DNA of 32,918 nt. Source: Geoalkalibacter sp. Its GTDB lineage: Bacteria > Desulfobacterota > Desulfuromonadia > Desulfuromonadales > Geoalkalibacteraceae. The notes under the pieces were generated by a model, which was given only the letters and a program-made list of their open reading frames with translations, was not told where the DNA came from and ran no database searches. Made by a program: the position numbers and the translations under genes. The stretch covers positions 1-32,918 of the forward strand of contig NZ_JAUWAV010000044.1 in assembly GCF_030605225.1 (NCBI RefSeq), in the 5' to 3' direction. Shown here piece by piece: positions 14,832-23,156 of this stretch; position 1 is the first letter of the stretch, and every line of letters starts with the position of its first letter.

Positions 14832-15389
14832 TTATTTAAAGAATTTTTTTGCCAGGCCGAGCAGATCGTCGGCAATCGAACCATCCTTGTTGAAATCGAG
14901 CAGGGACAAAAGCGAATCGGCGCCGCGCCCGCCGGGTGCGGCACCCATCCGCCCCTGGCTCAAAGCGCCGGACGAAGCGGCCTGCTTGCTCAGTGCACCC
15001 ATGGCCATGGCGGCGACAATCGGCAGCATTTTTTTCAGGATCCCCGGATCAAGGCCGGTTTTTTCCGAGGCGCGCGTCGCGACCTGGCGACTGACGTCCT
15101 TGCTGCCCAGAATATGACCCAGGATGCCGTTGCCGTTCTCGATGGTCTCGGGGCGCTCGATCTCCTGCGGATTATCGACATAGCGTTGGTGGTTGCCGCT
15201 TTGCAGGGCCTCCAGCAAAGCATCAAGTCCGCCGGGTGCGGCGGCGTTTTTCCTCCGCCCTTGTGAGAGAGCGGGCAGCAGTTGGGCCATGGCCTGCCTG
15301 GCTTGGGCTTCATCGAGCCCGAACTTTCCCGCAACCTGGCGGGGCAGAGCACCACCTTGCGCACCGAGAAGCTGTTCGAGTAGATCCAT
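14832..15389 (-). CDS. DUF937 domain protein with EF-hand-like loop
   Basis: A 185-residue protein starting MDLLEQLLGAQGGALPRQVA. The helical DUF937 region covers residues 1-145: LDEAQARQAM---LPAL, then GNGILGHILGSKDVSRQVA and KMLPIVAAMAMGAL. Near the C-terminus, LLDFNKDGSIADDLLGL reads D-x-N-x-D-G-S-I-x-x-D, an EF-hand/dockerin-type calcium loop followed by a helix. The function of the family is unknown. The ATG at 15389 is chosen because AAGGAG precedes it and the family start MDLL- follows; the in-frame extension upstream has neither. It leads the pair with the DUF3597 gene. Confidence 0.85.
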   Translation of the reverse strand: MDLLEQLLGAQGGALPRQVAGKFGLDEAQARQAMAQLLPALSQGRRKNAAAPGGLDALLEALQSGNHQRYVDNPQEIERPETIENGNGILGHILGSKDVSRQVATRASEKTGLDPGILKKMLPIVAAMAMGALSKQAASSGALSQGRMGAAPGGRGADSLLSLLDFNKDGSIADDLLGLAKKFFK

Positions 15390-15482
15390 GACGCGCTCCT
15401 TCCGGAAAGAGATCGACCCTCCGATTTCAGGGGCACGACAACGCCAAGATGCGCTGGTTAACCCCGGCAATGCATGCTACTT

Positions 15483-15510
15483 CGTATATCCCTTTTTCAA
15501 CCCCTGTCAA
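15483..15510 (-). promoter_or_regulatory. Promoter of the DUF937-DUF3597 pair
   Basis: On the minus strand a perfect TTGACA (15505-15510) is followed after 16 bp by TATACG (15483-15488), about 95 bp upstream of the DUF937 start. Confidence 0.5.
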
Positions 15511-15581
15511 CGATGGGAATCCGCATTTTCCCAAATACATATCTCCATCCCGCGACGTCCCGAAAAGCGCCTAAATTCATC

Positions 15582-15618
15582 AAAAAAACGGCGAAGCCTC
15601 AACCGTGGCGTCGCCGTT
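15582..15618 (-). terminator. Intrinsic terminator of the DUF4382-type lipoprotein gene
   Basis: On the minus strand AACGGCGA and an inner GCC pair with GGC and TCGCCGTT across one mismatch. A run of seven T follows directly. It lies about 33 bp after the lipoprotein stop codon. Confidence 0.88.
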
Positions 15619-15650
15619 ACCTACCAGGGACCTCAGAGTCCGTCGAAGGC

Positions 15651-17051
15651 TTAATTCAGCAGAAAAACATCCTGGACAAGCCCCGGGTGCGAGACAAAAA
15701 GGGTGACCTCATCACCCACCCTGATCGCAGCGGGGCTCGATGGCAGCATCTGGAAACTGCCTTCGACCACCTGCAGGCGATAGACATTGCTCCAAGGCGT
15801 AAAGAGCGCCGGGTGCTCAGCACCTTCGTTGTCTCTTACCGTCAGACCAGCGGTGGAAATCGCCGTAACTACGCCCTGAATGCGATTTTGCCCGGCATCG
15901 GCACGCACGACCACCAGCGCCGTTTTCAGGACACCTAAGGTTGGATCCAGAATGCCGTCGACCATCACGATTGTCCCCGGCGTCAGAGCGGCGCCGCTCA
16001 AGGCCGTGCCATCCGTGGAATAGATCCGGCTTTCCGCCGTCAACCGCACCTCGAGAATCGTGCCCTGCGCATACCCCTGCGAAGGATCCAGCCGCAGTCT
16101 AAAGGCGTTGTCGTCCAATTTCTGGTCAATGGTGCCGCTGAGTTTCTGAAACATGCCGATTTCCACCAGCACGGCGTCAAAGACGCGCGCCACGTCAAAC
16201 GCTTGAGGATTTTCCGCGAGCAGAAGATGGCCCAAAACCTCGACGCGGTCGTTGATGTTCAATCCGGCAAGGCCCACGGGATCACCATTGGCGTTAAAGA
16301 TCGTGGCATGGCGCGTGCTGACCTCCAGGCACTCGCTCACCTCCCGCGCGCTTTGTAAAGAGCTCAGGGGGCGCACCTGCGCCGGACAGAGCAAAAACGC
16401 CTCTTCGGCGGGCGCAATTTGCGCAACCTGGCCGCTCAGACGCACCAGTTTCCCGGACCTGGGTTCGCGCAGGATATCCACGAACACCACCGGCCGCACC
16501 TTGTATTTGCCGCTATTTCCGGCCTTGACGATATGCAGTGATTTTTCGGCGTCCATGTCCAACTGCACCGCGACCTGTTCACCCTCTTCCAGACAAAACC
16601 GGTCTCGTGGGTTAAGATCGATCTTGCCGTTGGCCGGCAGGGCATTGCCGGTCAGTAAAATGGGCGGTTCGTTTTCGTCCTTGGGAACAAGCTCGATGGC
16701 GTCGATCTGCAGGCGGATTTTGTCGTAGCATCCGGCCGGCACTTCATCTTTGGTCCCCAGGTATGCCGACTCCCCGGTGAGGGACAGAAGATCGATTTCG
16801 GTGGCCGGGTTGGACGAGAAAATAACCTCCTGCCGCGCCCCGCCGAGAAGCCTGATTTCCCGGACGCTGACCCAAACTTCTTTCATCTCATCGGTCGGCG
16901 CATCGGTCAGCAGCACCGAAACACTGGCACCGCCGCCGCCCGCTCCGACCGCCACACTGTCGCCGCCCCCGCCGCCACAACCGATGAGCGACAAAGCCGT
17001 AAAAAGGCATAGCAGCATGAGGGATCTGCCTCGAGAAACCAGCGTCTGCAT
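15651..17051 (-). CDS. DUF4382-type lipoprotein with C-terminal DUF5666-like repeats
   Basis: A 466-residue exported protein. The lipoprotein signal ends LSLIGC, followed by glycine-rich spacers. The DUF4382 region begins VSVLLTDAPTDEMKEVWVSVREIRL and runs to about residue 200 (GKIDLNPRDRFCLEEGE, VRPVVFVDIL). The C-terminal half has repeated beta units of the form L-G-I-----D--F-L and VEVLG-L-, -VMVDGIL, -GVVTAIS, resembling DUF5666 OB-like repeats. Proteins of this kind are common in metal-reducing Desulfuromonadia and are uncharacterised. Its lipid anchor suggests an outer-membrane or surface location. AGGAGG directly precedes the ATG at 17051, which starts the signal peptide; the upstream in-frame start adds a non-signal leader. 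Confidence 0.82.
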   Translation of the reverse strand: MQTLVSRGRSLMLLCLFTALSLIGCGGGGGDSVAVGAGGGGASVSVLLTDAPTDEMKEVWVSVREIRLLGGARQEVIFSSNPATEIDLLSLTGESAYLGTKDEVPAGCYDKIRLQIDAIELVPKDENEPPILLTGNALPANGKIDLNPRDRFCLEEGEQVAVQLDMDAEKSLHIVKAGNSGKYKVRPVVFVDILREPRSGKLVRLSGQVAQIAPAEEAFLLCPAQVRPLSSLQSAREVSECLEVSTRHATIFNANGDPVGLAGLNINDRVEVLGHLLLAENPQAFDVARVFDAVLVEIGMFQKLSGTIDQKLDDNAFRLRLDPSQGYAQGTILEVRLTAESRIYSTDGTALSGAALTPGTIVMVDGILDPTLGVLKTALVVVRADAGQNRIQGVVTAISTAGLTVRDNEGAEHPALFTPWSNVYRLQVVEGSFQMLPSSPAAIRVGDEVTLFVSHPGLVQDVFLLN

Positions 17052-17404
17052 CGGAGAACCTCCTGAAGGGATGATCGAAGTGAAAGCATGACCAAAGCTT
17101 AGTCTTAATTCTACCCCGTACAAGAGCGGGCGGAAAAAAATCTGTTTCTTGCTTGCGTATTCATGAACTTGCCTTTAGCTCGCCCCCAATAGACCTTAGG
17201 CAGGTCGGCACGAATGAGCTAAGCTGGCGAATTCATCAAAATTCTTCATATTTCTTCCTCGAAATGATATTTTGGCGGCCATCTATTTTTCCAGAATGGG
17301 CCTTGCCGTGACAACAACCACATACGATATCAAGCGGGTGGATTCGGACTATTCCAGGGAAGATTAATTAAAGAATCGCAGAGCAGTTGGCAAAGGGGAA
17401 ATGT
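17052..17404. other. Divergent intergenic region, AT-richer, with a nested inverted repeat
   Basis: No gene is seen here. TTAGCTC (17175-17181) and GAGCTAA (17216-17222) enclose a second inverted repeat, GACCT (17192-17196) with AGGTC (17202-17206), so the segment could fold as a two-tier stem-loop. From about 17225 to 17290 the sequence is clearly AT-richer than the flanking genes. A weak hsdM promoter can be proposed (TTGCCG, 17 bp, GATATC near 17302-17330) with low confidence. No tRNA, integrase or direct repeat that would mark an island attachment site was recognised. Confidence 0.5.
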
Positions 17405-19540
17405 ATGACTCCGGGCAATTTTCAACAACTTTCCAATTTCATCTGGTCCGTGGCCGATTTGCTACGCGGCCCCTATCGGCCACCTCAGTATGAACGGGTC
17501 ATGCTGCCGCTGACCGTGCTGCGCCGTTTCGATGCGGTGCTGGCTCCCACCAAGGAGGCGGTCCTCAAGCGCTACGAGACCTTGAAGGACAAAGACCCGC
17601 AGCTGGTGGACCGGGTGCTGAACGAGCTGGCCAAGGACGACGACGGCAAGCCGCTGGGTTTTCACAATCACAGCCAGCTTGATTTCCGCAAGCTCAAGGG
17701 CGACCCGGACAACATCGGTCGCCATCTGGTCGATTACATCAACGGTTTTTCCGAAAACATCCGCAAGATATTCGAGCGCTTCGAGTTCGAACAGGAGATT
17801 GCCAAGCTTGAAGAGGCCAACCGCCTCTATCAGGTGGTGTCGCAGTTTGCCGAAATTGATCTGCACCCCCGCCATGTGGACAACATCACCATGGGGCTGG
17901 TGTTCGAAGACCTGATCCGGCGTTTCAACGAGGCCGCCAACGAAACGGCCGGTGACCACTTCACCCCGCGCGAGGTCATCCGCCTGATGGTCAATTTGCT
18001 GCTGGAGCCTGATACCAAGGTGCTGACCCAGGAGGGGGTGATTGTCACCATCTGCGATCCGGCCTGCGGTACCGGCGGCATGCTGGCCGAAGCGCAGAAC
18101 TGGATTCGTGCTCATAATGAACACGCTACCGTCAAGGTCTACGGCCAGGACTACAACCCGCGCTCCTACGCCGTCGCCGCCTCCGACCTGCTGATCAAGG
18201 GGCACCGTGACAGCCGTATCGAATACGGCAACACCCTGACCAACGATCAGTTTCCCGACATGCGCTTTGACTACCTGTTGGCCAACCCGCCCTTTGGCGT
18301 CGACTGGAAGGGAGAGAAGAAGGAGATCGACCGCTGGCCCAACTTTCGCGGCTACAACGGCAAACTGCCGCGCATCAACGACGGCGCACTGCTCTTTCTG
18401 ATCCACATGATCGCCAAGTTTCAGCCGTGGCAGCCAGGCAACCGCGACAAGTCCGGCTCGCGCATCGCCATTGTTTTCAACGGCTCGCCGCTCTTCACCG
18501 GCGGCGCGGGCAGCGGTGAAAGCGAAATCCGCCGCTGGATCATCGAAAACGACTGGCTGGAAGCCATCGTCGCCCTGCCGGAGCAGATGTTCTATAACAC
18601 CGGCATCGGCACCTTTGTCTGGGTGCTGAGCAACCGTAAGGAAGCACACCGCAGGGGCAAGATTCAGTTGATCGACGCCCGCGAACACTGGACGCCGATG
18701 AAGCGCAGCCTCGGCAACAAACGCCGCTGGCTGGATGAAAAGGCCATTGATGAAGTAACCCGCGAGCATGGCGCGCTGGCCGAATCGAAGACCAGCAAGC
18801 TCTTTGACAACGCCGACTTTGGCTACCGCCGCGTCACCATCCTGCGCCCGCTACGCCTGAAATTCCAACTCACCCAGGAGGCCAAGGAACGCTTCCTGGA
18901 CACCTGCCCCGAACTGCTCGACGCCGTGCTGGCCATCGAAGAAGCGCTTGGCAATGAGCCGCACATTGACTGGAATGGGGTGTGGGACGAGGCGCAGAAG
19001 ATCGTCAAACGCCTGCCGGATGATCAGGGCTGGGCCAAGGGGGCCAAGGGGACGGCTCAGAAAAAAGCCTTCCGCGACGCCTTCACCGAGGTCGATCCCG
19101 AAGCCGAGCCGGTAATTGCCAAAGAACACAAGAAAGTTGATCTGGATTTCGACGCGCTGTTCCCCGGCCAGGATTGGTCTCACGCGAAGGCGCGAAGCCG
19201 CGAAGATATTGAGGAGCTGTTGGGACTGAATCCGGCGGGCAAGGGCAAGTTAGTCGAGTATGAGGCCGACTCTAACCTGAAGGACTTTGAAAACATCCCC
19301 CTCAAGGAAGATATCGTCAGCTATGTGCTGCGCGAGGTCCGGCCCTACGTGGCCGACGCCTGGATCGACCGCGAAACGCTCGACGAGCAGGATGGCGGCA
19401 TCGGCAAGGTGGGGTACGAGATCAACTTCAACCGCGAGTTCTTCCAGTACCAACCACCGCGCCCGCTGGCCGAGATCGACGCCGAACTGAAGGCGGTGGA
19501 GAAGCGGATTATGGAGCTCCTGCGGGAGGTGACAGAGTGA
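17405..19540 (+). CDS. hsdM: Type I restriction-modification methyltransferase subunit HsdM
   Basis: A 711-residue N6-adenine methyltransferase. The N-terminal helical HsdM domain (MTPGNFQQLSNFIWSVADLL, residues 1-140) is followed by the methylase core. The core carries SAM motif I DPACGTGGML (Asp218-Gly225 region) and catalytic motif IV NPPF (Asn294-Phe297), both intact. The long C-terminal region probably contacts HsdS. With HsdS it forms the M2S methylase that protects host sites, and HsdR adds cleavage. The start at 17405 is taken because AAGGGGAAA precedes it; the TTG at 17387 is upstream in frame. It is the first gene of the operon, and its stop overlaps the next start (GTGA). Confidence 0.96.
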   Translation: MTPGNFQQLSNFIWSVADLLRGPYRPPQYERVMLPLTVLRRFDAVLAPTKEAVLKRYETLKDKDPQLVDRVLNELAKDDDGKPLGFHNHSQLDFRKLKGDPDNIGRHLVDYINGFSENIRKIFERFEFEQEIAKLEEANRLYQVVSQFAEIDLHPRHVDNITMGLVFEDLIRRFNEAANETAGDHFTPREVIRLMVNLLLEPDTKVLTQEGVIVTICDPACGTGGMLAEAQNWIRAHNEHATVKVYGQDYNPRSYAVAASDLLIKGHRDSRIEYGNTLTNDQFPDMRFDYLLANPPFGVDWKGEKKEIDRWPNFRGYNGKLPRINDGALLFLIHMIAKFQPWQPGNRDKSGSRIAIVFNGSPLFTGGAGSGESEIRRWIIENDWLEAIVALPEQMFYNTGIGTFVWVLSNRKEAHRRGKIQLIDAREHWTPMKRSLGNKRRWLDEKAIDEVTREHGALAESKTSKLFDNADFGYRRVTILRPLRLKFQLTQEAKERFLDTCPELLDAVLAIEEALGNEPHIDWNGVWDEAQKIVKRLPDDQGWAKGAKGTAQKKAFRDAFTEVDPEAEPVIAKEHKKVDLDFDALFPGQDWSHAKARSREDIEELLGLNPAGKGKLVEYEADSNLKDFENIPLKEDIVSYVLREVRPYVADAWIDRETLDEQDGGIGKVGYEINFNREFFQYQPPRPLAEIDAELKAVEKRIMELLREVTE

Positions 19541-20640
19541 ACGGACTGCTTGGCGAAATCCGTGACCTGATTCAGTCCGCCCGCCGGGCGGTGGTGCATT
19601 CTGTTGATCTTATCCAGGTTCTTACCAACTTCGAGATTGGTCGACGCATCGTCGAGCATGAACAGGGCGGTGAAATACGGGCAGAGTATGGCAAAGCATT
19701 GCTGAAGGAGCTCTCTACTGCCCTGACGGCGGAGTTCGGAAGCGGCTTTTCCAAGCGCAACCTAGAGTACATGCGACAATTTTATCTGCTTTATCAAAAC
19801 CGCTCAATAGCGCGGACAGCGCCTGCGCAATTGCCCTTGAAAGATCAAACAGCTTGTGACTTTTTGCAAAAATCCCAGACGCCACCAGGGAAATCAATTG
19901 CTACGAAGAATACGCAGACAGTGTCTGCACAATTTACCTTGAGCTGGTCCAGCTATATTTTCCTGATGGGCATCAAGGATGCCGGCGAGCGGAGCTTTTA
20001 CGAGATCGAGGCCACCAGCCAGGGCTGGTCGCTAAGGGAACTCAAGCGCCAGTTTAACTCCGGCCTGTACGAGCGCCTCGCCCTCAGTCGGGACAAAAGG
20101 GGGGTAAAGAAGCTCGCCGCCGAAGGGCAGCTCGTCGCCCGGCCTGAAGACCTGCTCAAGGAACCCTATGTCCTTGAGTTCCTCGGCCTCGATGAAAAGG
20201 TGAAATATTCCGAATTCGACCTGGAATCGGCCATCATCGACAAGCTCGAACATTTTCTGCTGGAGCTGGGCAAGGGATTTCTTTTCGAAGCCCGCCAGAA
20301 GCGCTTTACCTTTGACGAGGAGCATTTCTTTGTCGATCTGGTCTTCTATAACCGCCTGCTGCGCTGCTATGTGCTGATCGACCTCAAAATCGGCAAGCTT
20401 GGTCACGGCGATCTCGGTCAGATGCAGATGTATGTCAACTACTTCGACCGCTTTGTAAAACTGGAAGATGAATTGCCCACCGTGGGGATTGTCCTGTGCA
20501 AGAAGAAGCACGATGCTCTGGTGGAAATCACCCTGCCCAAGGACGCCAATATTCATGCGCGGGAATACCAGCTCTATCTGCCGGACAAGGAGCTGTTGAG
20601 GCGGAAGCTTGCCGAGTGGAGTGAGGAGGTGGGGGGATGA
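19537..20640 (+). CDS. YhcG/DUF1016-family PD-(D/E)xK nuclease-domain protein
   Basis: A 367-residue protein. The N-terminal DUF1016 helical domain (EIRDLIQSARR, FEIGRRIVEHEQGG, FSKRNLEYMRQFY) is probably DNA- or protein-binding. The C-terminal PD-(D/E)xK nuclease fold is LVFYNRLLRCYVLIDLKIGKL, with Asp-x-Lys as the second half of the catalytic motif, then GQMQMYVNYFDR. The family is often found in defence islands and inside type I R-M operons; its role there is unsettled (possible accessory nuclease or methyl-sensing partner). A GTG start at 19537 with GGGAGGTG upstream overlaps the hsdM stop by 4 bp. The segment 19790-19930, between the two domains, is AT-richer and low in similarity. Confidence 0.9.
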   Translation: MNGLLGEIRDLIQSARRAVVHSVDLIQVLTNFEIGRRIVEHEQGGEIRAEYGKALLKELSTALTAEFGSGFSKRNLEYMRQFYLLYQNRSIARTAPAQLPLKDQTACDFLQKSQTPPGKSIATKNTQTVSAQFTLSWSSYIFLMGIKDAGERSFYEIEATSQGWSLRELKRQFNSGLYERLALSRDKRGVKKLAAEGQLVARPEDLLKEPYVLEFLGLDEKVKYSEFDLESAIIDKLEHFLLELGKGFLFEARQKRFTFDEEHFFVDLVFYNRLLRCYVLIDLKIGKLGHGDLGQMQMYVNYFDRFVKLEDELPTVGIVLCKKKHDALVEITLPKDANIHAREYQLYLPDKELLRRKLAEWSEEVGG

Positions 20641-21977
20641 AAGCGACAGATTTACTCTCAACTCTCCCCGATAGCTGGCAAACCGTGCCGATAAAGACTG
20701 TCTGTTCCTACACTGTCAGTAATGTCGACAAACATTCTCTCGAAGATGAAATGCCGGTTCGTCTCTGCAACTACACGGACGTTTATAAAAATGACCGCGT
20801 ATCGCCTGATCTTGAGTTGATGTCGGCTACTGCCACCGAGGACGAGATTGACAAATTTCACCTTGAAGCGGGTGATGTCGTTATTACCAAGGACTCTGAA
20901 TCTTGGGACGACATTGGTATCCCGGCATATGTTGAGGCAACAGCGGACGACTTTGTTTGCGGTTACCACCTAGCTTTCATGCGCCCTAACGGCTACTTGC
21001 TCGATGGGCGCTTTCTTTTTCGCTGCGTGCAGTCACGACCTGTTGCACTCCAATTGGAATTGGAAGCAACTGGAGTCACAAGGTATGGCTTACCGAAAGG
21101 AGCCATTGGCAATGCGCTTATCCCTTTGCCATCGCTCGAAACCCAACGCCTGATCGCCGACTACCTCGACCGCGAAACCGCGCGCATCGATGCGCTGGTG
21201 GCGGAAAAAGAAAAGATGCTGGCCCTGCTGGAAGAAAAGCGCGCCGCCCTGATCAGTCGCGCCGTCACCCGCGGCCTCGACCCCACCGCCCCCCTCAAAC
21301 CCTCCGGCCTCGATTGGCTGGGGGATATTCCGGCGCATTGGGAGGTGTTACGGCTGAAGTTTTTGGTGAAGGGAATTGACCAAGGAAGCTCGCCCCAGTG
21401 CTACAGCTATCCAGCAGAGGTGGGTCAGTGGGGCGTGCTCAAAACAGGGTGTGTAAACGGCGGTTTATTTAGAGAAAATGAAAACAAAGCATTGCCAAGC
21501 CACATTGATCCTTGTGTCGTTAGCGAGGTGCAGGAAGATGATGTCTTGATGTCGCGAGCTAGTGGCTCTGCCGACCTAATTGGTTCTGTTGCTCATGTGT
21601 CCGCCAAACCGGCAGCAAGATTGTTGCTTTCGGACAAGATCTACCGGCTCAGATTAAGACCAGAAAAGGCTCTCCCCTCCTATTTTGTCTATGCTCTCGG
21701 CGCTGATTACGTCCGGCACCAAATCAAAGCTGTCATCAGTGGCGCAGAAGGTTTGGCGAATAACATCGCGAAGGGCGACATTCTTGAGTTCTCTATCGTC
21801 ACACCCCCTGTAGGTGAACAATTCGAGACGGCTTTGAGATTGGCTACCGAGGTTTCAAAGAGCAAATCGCTAGGTGAGCTACTAAGCGAATCCATTGCCA
21901 AACTCAAAGAACGCCGCGCTACCCTGATCACCGCCGCCGTGACCGGCCAGATTCCAGTCGAAGAGATGGTTTTATGA
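20637..21977 (+). CDS. hsdS: Type I restriction-modification specificity subunit HsdS
   Basis: A 446-residue subunit with the classical two-half layout. Target-recognition domain 1 (residues about 10-165, from LPDSWQTVPIKTVCSY) is followed by a central conserved helix with LETQRLIADYLDRETARIDA, then VAEKEKMLALLEEKRAALI. Domain 2 starts at IPAHWEVLRLKFLV (about 225) and runs to about 400, and the distal helix is LLSESIAKLKERRATLITAA. Each domain reads one half of a bipartite DNA site; the site itself cannot be predicted by eye. Domain 1 coding sequence is AT-richer than the helices, as expected for recombining recognition domains. Its ATG overlaps the upstream stop by 4 bp. Confidence 0.95.
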   Translation: MKATDLLSTLPDSWQTVPIKTVCSYTVSNVDKHSLEDEMPVRLCNYTDVYKNDRVSPDLELMSATATEDEIDKFHLEAGDVVITKDSESWDDIGIPAYVEATADDFVCGYHLAFMRPNGYLLDGRFLFRCVQSRPVALQLELEATGVTRYGLPKGAIGNALIPLPSLETQRLIADYLDRETARIDALVAEKEKMLALLEEKRAALISRAVTRGLDPTAPLKPSGLDWLGDIPAHWEVLRLKFLVKGIDQGSSPQCYSYPAEVGQWGVLKTGCVNGGLFRENENKALPSHIDPCVVSEVQEDDVLMSRASGSADLIGSVAHVSAKPAARLLLSDKIYRLRLRPEKALPSYFVYALGADYVRHQIKAVISGAEGLANNIAKGDILEFSIVTPPVGEQFETALRLATEVSKSKSLGELLSESIAKLKERRATLITAAVTGQIPVEEMVL

Positions 21978-23107
21978 AATTCGAAACCTTCACGGCCGGT
22001 CAATGGGTCAAGCGTTATCAATACAAGAGCTTCGAGCCGGTGCCGGTCAATCATGACTGGACCTGGGAAGACCCTACCATCAACACCCTGCTGGAAAATG
22101 CTACCCGCGCCCTTGGCGAACTGAACGCCTTCTCGCTGATCGTGCCGGATATCGATCTGTTCATTGCCATGCACGTGGTCAAGGAGGCGCAATCCTCCAG
22201 CAAGATCGAGGGCACCCAGACCGGCATCGACGAAGCTCTTATGTCGGAAGAGCACATCCGCCCGGAAAAGCGAGACGACTGGCGCGAGGTGCGCAACTAT
22301 ATTGAAGCCGTCAATATTGCAATTGCCGAACTTGAGAGCTTGCCGCTTTCCAATCGCCTGCTGAAGCAGACCCATGCCATTCTCATGCAGGGGGTGCGCG
22401 GTGAGCACAAGCAACCGGGAGAATTCCGCAGTAGTCAAAACTGGATCGGCGGCTCGAATCTGACGGATGCCACCTTCATTCCGCCCTATCATGAGAATGT
22501 GCCGGGCCTGATGGGGGATCTGGAAAAATTCTGGCATAACGAGGAAATCGTGGTGCCCCACCTGATCCGTGCCGCCATCAGTCATTACCAGTTTGAAACC
22601 ATTCACCCGTTTCTGGACGGCAACGGCCGTATTGGGCGTCTGTTGATTCCGCTCTATTTGGTGAGTCACGGTTTGCTGGCTAAACCTTCCCTTTACCTGT
22701 CCGATTTTTTCGAGCGCAACCGGGCACATTATTACGATGCGTTGATGAGGGTGCGGGTGAGCAACGACCTGATTCATTGGGTGCGTTTTTTCCTTAACGG
22801 CGTCGCTCAGACTGCCACCAAGGGCCGAGATGTTTTTCGCCAGATCCTGGCGTTGCGTAACGACGCGGAAAAGTCGGTAGCCTCCTTGGGAAAACGCGCC
22901 GGCAATGCCCGCGAAGCGTTGCATTTGCTGTATCGCAAGCCTGTGATCGACGCCGGTGATTTGGAGCAGGCCCTGGACATTACGACCCCGACCGCCAATT
23001 CGCTCATCAAGGCATTGATTCAGAAAGATATTTTGGTTGAGATTACCGGACAGCAACGCGGCAGGGTGTATTCCTTTGCACGTTACCTAAAGCTGTTCGT
23101 TAGTTAA
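21974..23107 (+). CDS. Fic-family protein with N-terminal inhibitory motif
   Basis: A 377-residue Fic-domain protein, a family that usually AMPylates target proteins. The core motif HPFLDGNGRIGRLL (catalytic His211) is intact. The N-terminal region carries SSKIEG (Ser75-Gly80), matching the (S/T)xxxE(G/N) inhibitory helix of class II Fic enzymes, so activity should be self-restrained through Glu79. A winged-helix-like domain with LEQALDITTPTANSLIKALI follows at about 310-360. The ATG overlaps the hsdS stop by 4 bp. Fic genes are recurrent passengers in type I R-M operons; the target is unknown. Regulation of the R-M complex or a backup toxin role are both plausible. Confidence 0.93.
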   Translation: MKFETFTAGQWVKRYQYKSFEPVPVNHDWTWEDPTINTLLENATRALGELNAFSLIVPDIDLFIAMHVVKEAQSSSKIEGTQTGIDEALMSEEHIRPEKRDDWREVRNYIEAVNIAIAELESLPLSNRLLKQTHAILMQGVRGEHKQPGEFRSSQNWIGGSNLTDATFIPPYHENVPGLMGDLEKFWHNEEIVVPHLIRAAISHYQFETIHPFLDGNGRIGRLLIPLYLVSHGLLAKPSLYLSDFFERNRAHYYDALMRVRVSNDLIHWVRFFLNGVAQTATKGRDVFRQILALRNDAEKSVASLGKRAGNAREALHLLYRKPVIDAGDLEQALDITTPTANSLIKALIQKDILVEITGQQRGRVYSFARYLKLFVS

Positions 23108-23121
23108 GGAAAACGCCGCAA

Positions 23122-23149
23122 CTTTAACTAGCCGTGCAGGCTAGTAAAG
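23122..23149 (+). promoter_or_regulatory. Hairpin overlapping the hsdR ribosome-binding site
   Basis: CTTTAACTAGCC (23122-23133), loop GTGCA, and GGCTAGTAAAG (23139-23149) pair with a single bulged base. The AAGG at the end of the 3' arm is part of the ribosome-binding site AAAGGA (23146-23151) of hsdR. Folding could reduce hsdR translation; this is inference. Confidence 0.5.
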
Positions 23150-23156
23150 GAAACCC

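Noticed and set aside
17205-17222. Sigma-54-like GGCAC...GAGC element
   Set aside because: The spacing between GG and GC is one base short of the required 10, so it is not a functional -24/-12 promoter.
17462-18769. 435-codon minus-strand open frame
   Set aside because: It is antisense to hsdM, which has both methylase motifs.
21707-23056. 449-codon minus-strand open frame
   Set aside because: It is antisense to hsdS and fic, which have family motifs in the opposite strand.
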